The notes under the pieces: model-generated
Databases searched by the model: none
What the model saw: the letters and a program-made list of their open reading frames with translations, nothing else
What the model was told of the DNA's origin: nothing
Shown here: positions 37,701 through 52,074 of the stretch, in pieces
How the letters are laid out: the number at the start of each line of letters is the position of its first letter
How positions within the stretch are numbered: the first letter of the stretch is position 1
Translations under genes and position numbers: made by a program
DNA from: Rugalucina vietnamica
Taxonomy: Eukaryota; Mollusca; Bivalvia; Lucinida; Lucinidae
NCBI GenBank assembly: GCA_964017185.1
Contig: OZ024871.1
Span: forward strand, 9,478,214-9,542,213
Reading direction: 5' to 3'
DNA: 64,000 nucleotides

Positions 37701-40700
37701 GAAAATTCGTTGTTTTACAATTTTCCACAATAAAATGGGGGTATACAGGTCTAGAAAAAGTATGTCTGTAATACCAAAAAATACGTGGCTGGAACATTTC
37801 ATCTGACATTTTGCATTGTCTAAATATTCGTGTAACATTCTGAAGAATAAAATGATACATTAATAAAATACAATGCAAATTAGGTTAGATTTACTCAGCA
37901 TTATTTCTCAAAATCGCAAATTAGAACAAATACGCTAAAATGAGGTGGGTGAGCATGTTTGCGAGTAAATGATTTGTATTGTAAGGAGTGTATGTGCTGT
38001 TTTACAAGGAATCATGTGTGTTTTACGCATTTAGACAGTTATGTGGATCGTTTTACCTGTCATAACGCATGGTTGCTATGGAAAATTCGTATTTCCAATT
38101 TTCTTCAATAAATTGGGGGTATACCTAGAAAATGTATGCTAATTATTGTGCACATGCGTTTTTTGAACATTTTATCTGATGTTTTGTGTTGTACACATAT
38201 TTATGCAACATGTTGAAGAATAACATGATGCATAAATGGAATACAATACAAATTAGGGTCGATTTTCTTATCAGTATTTCTCAAAATCGCAAATTCAAGC
38301 CACTTGGTAAAAATGAGGTGGGTGGGCATGCTTAATTGGCCATAATCGGAAAACCAGTTAACCGATCTCACTCAAACTTTGCATAAATGCTACACGTATA
38401 GTAAGTTTGCACAAAATACGTTCCTTTGATAGAATACAGCAAATTAAGGAATCAATTTAGGGTACACACTACTAAATATTCATGAGTACTCGCCCCGCCT
38501 TTTTCGGGGAGAGCATTTACTTTGTATTAGAGACAAAAATGACGTCACCTGTCAATAATCGTTGATTGATTTCCGCTGTGAAGTGTTTGTTTTAAAACTT
38601 GAAACATGCGCCGTTTCGAATGCCATGTTTTAGTCGATAAATCCCGGTATCGGATGGGAACGGGACGGACTTTTCTGCATGAAGCCCTCTGAAGACCCAC
38701 CCGCATTACGAAACATGGTTTCTGAGGGTGCTTCCGTTTAACGGGACATAGCTTTGAATTGAGTAGGTAAACATGCTATTAATTTTCATTTAAATTAATG
38801 GGCTATGATGAACGTTTAAAATGAGACCAGTCTTGTGAATTTTGTATGTCTAGTTTTCGAGCTAGGTGACAAAACGTTAACATTGTCACCTATGGAAAAC
38901 CTAATGGTGAAATGCAACCTAAAGGGAGATTGACGAGACAAGACTATTGCTTGGCTTTTCCTCTCTCTTGCGAAAATTACTGACTACAGCCGGTATGTGT
39001 CTCTTCTTTTCTGGAAAACACTCTCTTCTGAATGAAATCCATACACAGAGTCCATGAGAAAGCGAAAAATTCATTGATTTTAGTGTCATTTTTGTAATGG
39101 GGTCCAAGCACTCGTTTTGTGGTCCTACAGTCTTTCACGTTGGGGTAGGGGGTGGGGATAAAGAAATGGCAAAGTGGCTCTTGTTGTTAATACTATGTAA
39201 CAGCCAACTTTTCCTGGAACGAAAGCAGTGTCATGTGGCTGTAACAAAATGCGACTTGGTAACATAGAAACTAATTTGATGTCGAAACTCGGCTTCAAGC
39301 AGAATCAAGCATCTACTGAGAACAGGCTTATTCGTGGCCTACTTATACATAAAATGTCATATTGCCAGTAAATCATTTGTCTCGTAAAGCTTGGGTTCGC
39401 TGTTTTACTATGATCCATGTGAGTTTTACGCATTTTCACAGTCACATGGCTCATTTACCCCTTATAATGCATGGTTGCTATGGAAAATTCGTTGTTTTAC
39501 AATTTTCCACAATAAAATGGGGGTATACAGGTCTAGAAAAAGTATGTCTGTAATACCAAAAAATACGTGGCTGGAACATTTCATCTGACATTTTGCATTG
39601 TCTAAATATTCGTGTAACATTCTGAAGAATAAAATGATACATTAATAAAATACAATGCAAATTAGGTTAGATTTACTCAGCATTATTTCTCAAAATCGCA
39701 AATTAGAACAAATACGCTAAAATGAGGTGGGTGAGCATGTTTGCGAGTAAATGATTTGTATTGTAAGGAGTGTATGTGCTGTTTTACAAGGAATCATGTG
39801 TGTTTTACGCATTTAGACAGTTATGTGGATCGTTTTACCTGTCATAACGCATGGCTGCTATGGAAAATTCGTATTTCCAATTTTCTTCAATAAATTGGGG
39901 GTATACCTAGAAAATGTATGCTAATTATTGTGCACATGCGTTTTTTGAACATTTTATCTGATGTTTTGTGTTGTACACATATTTATGCAACATGTTGAAG
40001 AATAACATGATGCATAAATGGAATACAATACAAATTAGGGTCGATTTTCTTATCAGTATTTCTCAAAATCGCAAATTCAAGCCACTTGGTAAAAATGAGG
40101 TGGGTGGGCATGCTTAATTGGCCATAATCGGAAAACCAGTTAACCGATCTCACTCAAACTTTGCATAAATGCTACACGTATAGTAAGTTTGCACAAAATA
40201 CGTTCCTTTGATAGAATACAGCAAATTAAGGAATCAATTTAGGGTACACACTACTAAATATTCATGAGTACTCGCCCCGCCTTTTTCGGGGAGAGCATTT
40301 ACTTTGTATTAGAGACAAAAATGACGTCACCTGTCAATAATCGTTGATTGATTTCCGCTGTGAAGTGTTTGTTTTAAAACTTGAAACATGCGCCGTTTCG
40401 AATGCCATGTTTTAGTCGATAAATCCCGGTATCGGATGGGAACGGGACGGACTTTTCTGCATGAAGCCCTCTGAAGACCCACCCGCATTACGAAACATGG
40501 TTTCTGAGGGTGCTTCCGTTTAACGGGACATAGCTTTGAATTGAGTAGGTAAACATGCTATTAATTTTCATTTAAATTAATGGGCTATGATGAACGTTTA
40601 AAATGAGACCAGTCTTGTGAATTTTGTATGTCTAGTTTTCGAGCTAGGTGACAAAACGTTAACATTGTCACCTATGGAAAACCTAATGGTGAAATGCAAC

Positions 40701-43700
40701 CTAAAGGGAGATTGACGAGACAAGACTATTGCTTGGCTTTTCCTCTCTCTTGCGAAAATTACTGACTACAGCCGGTATGTGTCTCTTCTTTTCTGGAAAA
40801 CACTCTCTTCTGAATGAAATCCATACACAGAGTCCATGAGAAAGCGAAAAATTCATTGATTTTAGTGTCATTTTTGTAATGGGGTCCAAGCACTCGTTTT
40901 GTGGTCCTACAGTCTTTCACGTTGGGGTAGGGGGTGGGGATAAAGAAATGGCAAAGTGGCTCTTGTTGTTAATACTATGTAACAGCCAACTTTTCCTGGA
41001 ACGAAAGCAGTGTCATGTGGCTGTAACAAAATGCGACTTGGTAACATAGAAACTAATTTGATGTCGAAACTCGGCTTCAAGCAGAATCAAGCATCTACTG
41101 AGAACAGGCTTATTCGTGGCCTACTTATACATAAAATGTCATATTGCCAGTAAATCATTTGTCTCGTAAAGCTTGGGTTCGCTGTTTTACTATGATCCAT
41201 GTGAGTTTTACGCATTTTCACAGTCACATGGCTCATTTACCCCTTATAATGCATGGTTGCTATGGAAAATTCGTTGTTTTACAATTTTCCACAATAAAAT
41301 GGGGGTATACAGGTCTAGAAAAAGTATGTCTGTAATACCAAAAAATACGTGGCTGGAACATTTCATCTGACATTTTGCATTGTCTAAATATTCGTGTAAC
41401 ATTCTGAAGAATAAAATGATACATTAATAAAATACAATGCAAATTAGGTTAGATTTACTCAGCATTATTTCTCAAAATCGCAAATTAGAACAAATACGCT
41501 AAAATGAGGTGGGTGAGCATGTTTGCGAGTAAATGATTTGTATTGTAAGGAGTGTATGTGCTGTTTTACAAGGAATCATGTGTGTTTTACGCATTTAGAC
41601 AGTTATGTGGATCGTTTTACCTGTCATAACGCATGGTTGCTATGGAAAATTCGTATTTCCAATTTTCTTCAATAAATTGGGGGTATACCTAGAAAATGTA
41701 TGCTAATTATTGTGCACATGCGTTTTTTGAACATTTTATCTGATGTTTTGTGTTGTACACATATTTATGCAACATGTTGAAGAATAACATGATGCATAAA
41801 TGGAATACAATACAAATTAGGGTCGATTTTCTTATCAGTATTTCTCAAAATCGCAAATTCAAGCCACTTGGTAAAAATGAGGTGGGTGGGCATGCTTAAT
41901 TGGCCATAATCGGAAAACCAGTTAACCGATCTCACTCAAACTTTGCATAAATGCTACACGTATAGTAAGTTTGCACAAAATACGTTCCTTTGATAGAATA
42001 CAGCAAATTAAGGAATCAATTTAGGGTACACACTACTAAATATTCATGAGTACTCGCCCCGCCTTTTTCGGGGAGAGCATTTACTTTGTATTAGAGACAA
42101 AAATGACGTCACCTGTCAATAATCGTTGATTGATTTCCGCTGTGAAGTGTTTGTTTTAAAACTTGAAACATGCGCCGTTTCGAATGCCATGTTTTAGTCG
42201 ATAAATCCCGGTATCGGATGGGAACGGGACGGACTTTTCTGCATGAAGCCCTCTGAAGACCCACCCGCATTACGAAACATGGTTTCTGAGGGTGCTTCCG
42301 TTTAACGGGACATAGCTTTGAATTGAGTAGGTAAACATGCTATTAATTTTCATTTAAATTAATGGGCTATGATGAACGTTTAAAATGAGACCAGTCTTGT
42401 GAATTTTGTATGTCTAGTTTTCGAGCTAGGTGACAAAACGTTAACATTGTCACCTATGGAAAACCTAATGGTGAAATGCAACCTAAAGGGAGATTGACGA
42501 GACAAGACTATTGCTTGGCTTTTCCTCTCTCTTGCGAAAATTACTGACTACAGCCGGTATGTGTCTCTTCTTTTCTGGAAAACACTCTCTTCTGAATGAA
42601 ATCCATACACAGAGTCCATGAGAAAGCGAAAAATTCATTGATTTTAGTGTCATTTTTGTAATGGGGTCCAAGCACTCGTTTTGTGGTCCTACAGTCTTTC
42701 ACGTTGGGGTAGGGGGTGGGGATAAAGAAATGGCAAAGTGGCTCTTGTTGTTAATACTATGTAACAGCCAACTTTTCCTGGAACGAAAGCAGTGTCATGT
42801 GGCTGTAACAAAATGCGACTTGGTAACATAGAAACTAATTTGATGTCGAAACTCGGCTTCAAGCAGAATCAAGCATCTACTGAGAACAGGCTTATTCGTG
42901 GCCTACTTATACATAAAATGTCATATTGCCAGTAAATCATTTGTCTCGTAAAGCTTGGGTTCGCTGTTTTACTATGATCCATGTGAGTTTTACGCATTTT
43001 CACAGTCACATGGCTCATTTACCCCTTATAATGCATGGTTGCTATGGAAAATTCGTTGTTTTACAATTTTCCACAATAAAATGGGGGTATACAGGTCTAG
43101 AAAAAGTATGTCTGTAATACCAAAAAATACGTGGCTGGAACATTTCATCTGACATTTTGCATTGTCTAAATATTCGTGTAACATTCTGAAGAATAAAATG
43201 ATACATTAATAAAATACAATGCAAATTAGGTTAGATTTACTCAGCATTATTTCTCAAAATCGCAAATTAGAACAAATACGCTAAAATGAGGTGGGTGAGC
43301 ATGTTTGCGAGTAAATGATTTGTATTGTAAGGAGTGTATGTGCTGTTTTACAAGGAATCATGTGTGTTTTACGCATTTAGACAGTTATGTGGATCGTTTT
43401 ACCTGTCATAACGCATGGTTGCTATGGAAAATTCGTATTTCCAATTTTCTTCAATAAATTGGGGGTATACCTAGAAAATGTATGCTAATTATTGTGCACA
43501 TGCGTTTTTTGAACATTTTATCTGATGTTTTGTGTTGTACACATATTTATGCAACATGTTGAAGAATAACATGATGCATAAATGGAATACAATACAAATT
43601 AGGGTCGATTTTCTTATCAGTATTTCTCAAAATCGCAAATTCAAGCCACTTGGTAAAAATGAGGTGGGTGGGCATGCTTAATTGGCCATAATCGGAAAAC

Positions 43701-46700
43701 CAGTTAACCGATCTCACTCAAACTTTGCATAAATGCTACACGTATAGTAAGTTTGCACAAAATACGTTCCTTTGATAGAATACAGCAAATTAAGGAATCA
43801 ATTTAGGGTACACACTACTAAATATTCATGAGTACTCGCCCCGCCTTTTTCGGGGAGAGCATTTACTTTGTATTAGAGACAAAAATGACGTCACCTGTCA
43901 ATAATCGTTGATTGATTTCCGCTGTGAAGTGTTTGTTTTAAAACTTGAAACATGCGCCGTTTCGAATGCCATGTTTTAGTCGATAAATCCCGGTATCGGA
44001 TGGGAACGGGACGGACTTTTCTGCATGAAGCCCTCTGAAGACCCACCCGCATTACGAAACATGGTTTCTGAGGGTGCTTCCGTTTAACGGGACATAGCTT
44101 TGAATTGAGTAGGTAAACATGCTATTAATTTTCATTTAAATTAATGGGCTATGATGAACGTTTAAAATGAGACCAGTCTTGTGAATTTTGTATGTCTAGT
44201 TTTCGAGCTAGGTGACAAAACGTTAACATTGTCACCTATGGAAAACCTAATGGTGAAATGCAACCTAAAGGGAGATTGACGAGACAAGACTATTGCTTGG
44301 CTTTTCCTCTCTCTTGCGAAAATTACTGACTACAGCCGGTATGTGTCTCTTCTTTTCTGGAAAACACTCTCTTCTGAATGAAATCCATACACAGAGTCCA
44401 TGAGAAAGCGAAAAATTCATTGATTTTAGTGTCATTTTTGTAATGGGGTCCAAGCACTCGTTTTGTGGTCCTACAGTCTTTCACGTTGGGGTAGGGGGTG
44501 GGGATAAAGAAATGGCAAAGTGGCTCTTGTTGTTAATACTATGTAACAGCCAACTTTTCCTGGAACGAAAGCAGTGTCATGTGGCTGTAACAAAATGCGA
44601 CTTGGTAACATAGAAACTAATTTGATGTCGAAACTCGGCTTCAAGCAGAATCAAGCATCTACTGAGAACAGGCTTATTCGTGGCCTACTTATACATAAAA
44701 TGTCATATTGCCAGTAAATCATTTGTCTCGTAAAGCTTGGGTTCGCTGTTTTACTATGATCCATGTGAGTTTTACGCATTTTCACAGTCACATGGCTCAT
44801 TTACCCCTTATAATGCATGGTTGCTATGGAAAATTCGTTGTTTTACAATTTTCCACAATAAAATGGGGGTATACAGGTCTAGAAAAAGTATGTCTGTAAT
44901 ACCAAAAAATACGTGGCTGGAACATTTCATCTGACATTTTGCATTGTCTAAATATTCGTGTAACATTCTGAAGAATAAAATGATACATTAATAAAATACA
45001 ATGCAAATTAGGTTAGATTTACTCAGCATTATTTCTCAAAATCGCAAATTAGAACAAATACGCTAAAATGAGGTGGGTGAGCATGTTTGCGAGTAAATGA
45101 TTTGTATTGTAAGGAGTGTATGTGCTGTTTTACAAGGAATCATGTGTGTTTTACGCATTTAGACAGTTATGTGGATCGTTTTACCTGTCATAACGCATGG
45201 TTGCTATGGAAAATTCGTATTTCCAATTTTCTTCAATAAATTGGGGGTATACCTAGAAAATGTATGCTAATTATTGTGCACATGCGTTTTTTGAACATTT
45301 TATCTGATGTTTTGTGTTGTACACATATTTATGCAACATGTTGAAGAATAACATGATGCATAAATGGAATACAATACAAATTAGGGTCGATTTTCTTATC
45401 AGTATTTCTCAAAATCGCAAATTCAAGCCACTTGGTAAAAATGAGGTGGGTGGGCATGCTTAATTGGCCATAATCGGAAAACCAGTTAACCGATCTCACT
45501 CAAACTTTGCATAAATGCTACACGTATAGTAAGTTTGCACAAAATACGTTCCTTTGATAGAATACAGCAAATTAAGGAATCAATTTAGGGTACACACTAC
45601 TAAATATTCATGAGTACTCGCCCCGCCTTTTTCGGGGAGAGCATTTACTTTGTATTAGAGACAAAAATGACGTCACCTGTCAATAATCGTTGATTGATTT
45701 CCGCTGTGAAGTGTTTGTTTTAAAACTTGAAACATGCGCCGTTTCGAATGCCATGTTTTAGTCGATAAATCCCGGTATCGGATGGGAACGGGACGGACTT
45801 TTCTGCATGAAGCCCTCTGAAGACCCACCCGCATTACGAAACATGGTTTCTGAGGGTGCTTCCGTTTAACGGGACATAGCTTTGAATTGAGTAGGTAAAC
45901 ATGCTATTAATTTTCATTTAAATTAATGGGCTATGATGAACGTTTAAAATGAGACCAGTCTTGTGAATTTTGTATGTCTAGTTTTCGAGCTAGGTGACAA
46001 AACGTTAACATTGTCACCTATGGAAAACCTAATGGTGAAATGCAACCTAAAGGGAGATTGACGAGACAAGACTATTGCTTGGCTTTTCCTCTCTCTTGCG
46101 AAAATTACTGACTACAGCCGGTATGTGTCTCTTCTTTTCTGGAAAACACTCTCTTCTGAATGAAATCCATACACAGAGTCCATGAGAAAGCGAAAAATTC
46201 ATTGATTTTAGTGTCATTTTTGTAATGGGGTCCAAGCACTCGTTTTGTGGTCCTACAGTCTTTCACGTTGGGGTAGGGGGTGGGGATAAAGAAATGGCAA
46301 AGTGGCTCTTGTTGTTAATACTATGTAACAGCCAACTTTTCCTGGAACGAAAGCAGTGTCATGTGGCTGTAACAAAATGCGACTTGGTAACATAGAAACT
46401 AATTTGATGTCGAAACTCGGCTTCAAGCAGAATCAAGCATCTACTGAGAACAGGCTTATTCGTGGCCTACTTATACATAAAATGTCATATTGCCAGTAAA
46501 TCATTTGTCTCGTAAAGCTTGGGTTCGCTGTTTTACTATGATCCATGTGAGTTTTACGCATTTTCACAGTCACATGGCTCATTTACCCCTTATAATGCAT
46601 GGTTGCTATGGAAAATTCGTTGTTTTACAATTTTCCACAATAAAATGGGGGTATACAGGTCTAGAAAAAGTATGTCTGTAATACCAAAAAATACGTGGCT

Positions 46701-49700
46701 GGAACATTTCATCTGACATTTTGCATTGTCTAAATATTCGTGTAACATTCTGAAGAATAAAATGATACATTAATAAAATACAATGCAAATTAGGTTAGAT
46801 TTACTCAGCATTATTTCTCAAAATCGCAAATTAGAACAAATACGCTAAAATGAGGTGGGTGAGCATGTTTGCGAGTAAATGATTTGTATTGTAAGGAGTG
46901 TATGTGCTGTTTTACAAGGAATCATGTGTGTTTTACGCATTTAGACAGTTATGTGGATCGTTTTACCTGTCATAACGCATGGTTGCTATGGAAAATTCGT
47001 ATTTCCAATTTTCTTCAATAAATTGGGGGTATACCTAGAAAATGTATGCTAATTATTGTGCACATGCGTTTTTTGAACATTTTATCTGATGTTTTGTGTT
47101 GTACACATATTTATGCAACATGTTGAAGAATAACATGATGCATAAATGGAATACAATACAAATTAGGGTCGATTTTCTTATCAGTATTTCTCAAAATCGC
47201 AAATTCAAGCCACTTGGTAAAAATGAGGTGGGTGGGCATGCTTAATTGGCCATAATCGGAAAACCAGTTAACCGATCTCACTCAAACTTTGCATAAATGC
47301 TACACGTATAGTAAGTTTGCACAAAATACGTTCCTTTGATAGAATACAGCAAATTAAGGAATCAATTTAGGGTACACACTACTAAATATTCATGAGTACT
47401 CGCCCCGCCTTTTTCGGGGAGAGCATTTACTTTGTATTAGAGACAAAAATGACGTCACCTGTCAATAATCGTTGATTGATTTCCGCTGTGAAGTGTTTGT
47501 TTTAAAACTTGAAACATGCGCCGTTTCGAATGCCATGTTTTAGTCGATAAATCCCGGTATCGGATGGGAACGGGACGGACTTTTCTGCATGAAGCCCTCT
47601 GAAGACCCACCCGCATTACGAAACATGGTTTCTGAGGGTGCTTCCGTTTAACGGGACATAGCTTTGAATTGAGTAGGTAAACATGCTATTAATTTTCATT
47701 TAAATTAATGGGCTATGATGAACGTTTAAAATGAGACCAGTCTTGTGAATTTTGTATGTCTAGTTTTCGAGCTAGGTGACAAAACGTTAACATTGTCACC
47801 TATGGAAAACCTAATGGTGAAATGCAACCTAAAGGGAGATTGACGAGACAAGACTATTGCTTGGCTTTTCCTCTCTCTTGCGAAAATTACTGACTACAGC
47901 CGGTATGTGTCTCTTCTTTTCTGGAAAACACTCTCTTCTGAATGAAATCCATACACAGAGTCCATGAGAAAGCGAAAAATTCATTGATTTTAGTGTCATT
48001 TTTGTAATGGGGTCCAAGCACTCGTTTTGTGGTCCTACAGTCTTTCACGTTGGGGTAGGGGGTGGGGATAAAGAAATGGCAAAGTGGCTCTTGTTGTTAA
48101 TACTATGTAACAGCCAACTTTTCCTGGAACGAAAGCAGTGTCATGTGGCTGTAACAAAATGCGACTTGGTAACATAGAAACTAATTTGATGTCGAAACTC
48201 GGCTTCAAGCAGAATCAAGCATCTACTGAGAACAGGCTTATTCGTGGCCTACTTATACATAAAATGTCATATTGCCAGTAAATCATTTGTCTCGTAAAGC
48301 TTGGGTTCGCTGTTTTACTATGATCCATGTGAGTTTTACGCATTTTCACAGTCACATGGCTCATTTACCCCTTATAATGCATGGTTGCTATGGAAAATTC
48401 GTTGTTTTACAATTTTCCACAATAAAATGGGGGTATACAGGTCTAGAAAAAGTATGTCTGTAATACCAAAAAATACGTGGCTGGAACATTTCATCTGACA
48501 TTTTGCATTGTCTAAATATTCGTGTAACATTCTGAAGAATAAAATGATACATTAATAAAATACAATGCAAATTAGGTTAGATTTACTCAGCATTATTTCT
48601 CAAAATCGCAAATTAGAACAAATACGCTAAAATGAGGTGGGTGAGCATGTTTGCGAGTAAATGATTTGTATTGTAAGGAGTGTATGTGCTGTTTTACAAG
48701 GAATCATGTGTGTTTTACGCATTTAGACAGTTATGTGGATCGTTTTACCTGTCATAACGCATGGTTGCTATGGAAAATTCGTATTTCCAATTTTCTTCAA
48801 TAAATTGGGGGTATACCTAGAAAATGTATGCTAATTATTGTGCACATGCGTTTTTTGAACATTTTATCTGATGTTTTGTGTTGTACACATATTTATGCAA
48901 CATGTTGAAGAATAACATGATGCATAAATGGAATACAATACAAATTAGGGTCGATTTTCTTATCAGTATTTCTCAAAATCGCAAATTCAAGCCACTTGGT
49001 AAAAATGAGGTGGGTGGGCATGCTTAATTGGCCATAATCGGAAAACCAGTTAACCGATCTCACTCAAACTTTGCATAAATGCTACACGTATAGTAAGTTT
49101 GCACAAAATACGTTCCTTTGATAGAATACAGCAAATTAAGGAATCAATTTAGGGTACACACTACTAAATATTCATGAGTACTCGCCCCGCCTTTTTCGGG
49201 GAGAGCATTTACTTTGTATTAGAGACAAAAATGACGTCACCTGTCAATAATCGTTGATTGATTTCCGCTGTGAAGTGTTTGTTTTAAAACTTGAAACATG
49301 CGCCGTTTCGAATGCCATGTTTTAGTCGATAAATCCCGGTATCGGATGGGAACGGGACGGACTTTTCTGCATGAAGCCCTCTGAAGACCCACCCGCATTA
49401 CGAAACATGGTTTCTGAGGGTGCTTCCGTTTAACGGGACATAGCTTTGAATTGAGTAGGTAAACATGCTATTAATTTTCATTTAAATTAATGGGCTATGA
49501 TGAACGTTTAAAATGAGACCAGTCTTGTGAATTTTGTATGTCTAGTTTTCGAGCTAGGTGACAAAACGTTAACATTGTCACCTATGGAAAACCTAATGGT
49601 GAAATGCAACCTAAAGGGAGATTGACGAGACAAGACTATTGCTTGGCTTTTCCTCTCTCTTGCGAAAATTACTGACTACAGCCGGTATGTGTCTCTTCTT

Positions 49701-52074
49701 TTCTGGAAAACACTCTCTTCTGAATGAAATCCATACACAGAGTCCATGAGAAAGCGAAAAATTCATTGATTTTAGTGTCATTTTTGTAATGGGGTCCAAG
49801 CACTCGTTTTGTGGTCCTACAGTCTTTCACGTTGGGGTAGGGGGTGGGGATAAAGAAATGGCAAAGTGGCTCTTGTTGTTAATACTATGTAACAGCCAAC
49901 TTTTCCTGGAACGAAAGCAGTGTCATGTGGCTGTAACAAAATGCGACTTGGTAACATAGAAACTAATTTGATGTCGAAACTCGGCTTCAAGCAGAATCAA
50001 GCATCTACTGAGAACAGGCTTATTCGTGGCCTACTTATACATAAAATGTCATATTGCCAGTAAATCATTTGTCTCGTAAAGCTTGGGTTCGCTGTTTTAC
50101 TATGATCCATGTGAGTTTTACGCATTTTCACAGTCACATGGCTCATTTACCCCTTATAATGCATGGTTGCTATGGAAAATTCGTTGTTTTACAATTTTCC
50201 ACAATAAAATGGGGGTATACAGGTCTAGAAAAAGTATGTCTGTAATACCAAAAAATACGTGGCTGGAACATTTCATCTGACATTTTGCATTGTCTAAATA
50301 TTCGTGTAACATTCTGAAGAATAAAATGATACATTAATAAAATACAATGCAAATTAGGTTAGATTTACTCAGCATTATTTCTCAAAATCGCAAATTAGAA
50401 CAAATACGCTAAAATGAGGTGGGTGAGCATGTTTGCGAGTAAATGATTTGTATTGTAAGGAGTGTATGTGCTGTTTTACAAGGAATCATGTGTGTTTTAC
50501 GCATTTAGACAGTTATGTGGATCGTTTTACCTGTCATAACGCATGGTTGCTATGGAAAATTCGTATTTCCAATTTTCTTCAATAAATTGGGGGTATACCT
50601 AGAAAATGTATGCTAATTATTGTGCACATGCGTTTTTTGAACATTTTATCTGATGTTTTGTGTTGTACACATATTTATGCAACATGTTGAAGAATAACAT
50701 GATGCATAAATGGAATACAATACAAATTAGGGTCGATTTTCTTATCAGTATTTCTCAAAATCGCAAATTCAAGCCACTTGGTAAAAATGAGGTGGGTGGG
50801 CATGCTTAATTGGCCATAATCGGAAAACCAGTTAACCGATCTCACTCAAACTTTGCATAAATGCTACACGTATAGTAAGTTTGCACAAAATACGTTCCTT
50901 TGATAGAATACAGCAAATTAAGGAATCAATTTAAAGGGAGATTGACGAGACAAGACTATTGCTTGGCTTTTCCTCTCTCTTGCGAAAATTACTGACTACA
51001 GCCGGTATGTGTCTCTTCTTTTCTGGAAAACACTCTCTTCTGAATGAAATCCATACACAGAGTCCATGAGAAAGCGAAAAATTCATTGATTTTAGTGTCA
51101 TTTTTGTAATGGGGTCCAAGCACTCGTTTTGTGGTCCTACAGTCTTTCACGTTGGGGTAGGGGGTGGGGATAAAGAAATGGCAAAGTGGCTCTTGTTGTT
51201 AATACTATGTAACAGCCAACTTTTCCTGGAACGAAAGCAGTGTCATGTGGCTGTAACAAAATGCGACTTGGTAACATAGAAACTAATTTGATGTCGAAAC
51301 TCGGCTTCAAGCAGAATCAAGCATCTACTGAGAACAGGCTTATTCGTGGCCTACTTATACATAAAATGTCATATTGCCAGTAAATCATTTGTCTCGTAAA
51401 GCTTGGGTTCGCTGTTTTACTATGATCCATGTGAGTTTTACGCATTTTCACAGTCACATGGCTCATTTACCCCTTATAATGCATGGTTGCTATGGAAAAT
51501 TCGTTGTTTTACAATTTTCCACAATAAAATGGGGGTATACAGGTCTAGAAAAAGTATGTCTGTAATACCAAAAAATACGTGGCTGGAACATTTCATCTGA
51601 CATTTTGCATTGTCTAAATATTCGTGTAACATTCTGAAGAATAAAATGATACATTAATAAAATACAATGCAAATTAGGTTAGATTTACTCAGCATTATTT
51701 CTCAAAATCGCAAATTAGAACAAATACGCTAAAATGAGGTGGGTGAGCATGTTTGCGAGTAAATGATTTGTATTGTAAGGAGTGTATGTGCTGTTTTACA
51801 AGGAATCATGTGTGTTTTACGCATTTAGACAGTTATGTGGATCGTTTTACCTGTCATAACGCATGGTTGCTATGGAAAATTCGTATTTCCAATTTTCTTC
51901 AATAAATTGGGGGTATACCTAGAAAATGTATGCTAATTATTGTGCACATGCGTTTTTTGAACATTTTATCTGATGTTTTGTGTTGTACACATATTTATGC
52001 AACATGTTGAAGAATAACATGATGCATAAATGGAATACAATACAAATTAGGGTCGATTTTCTTATCAGTATTTC
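34717..52074. repeat. Higher-order repeat copy 3 (9 full + 1 short unit)
   Basis: Full units start at 34717, 36499, 38281, 40063, 41845, 43627, 45409, 47191 and 48973; the short unit starts at 50755. The only private difference noticed is T to C at 39855 (unit position 1575), so this is the most uniform of the three complete copies. Confidence 0.93.
50755..52074. repeat. Short satellite unit 3 (same deletion)
   Basis: The join falls at 50933/50934, again with the same flanking bases and again 17,358 bp after the previous short unit. No private base change was seen. Confidence 0.96.
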
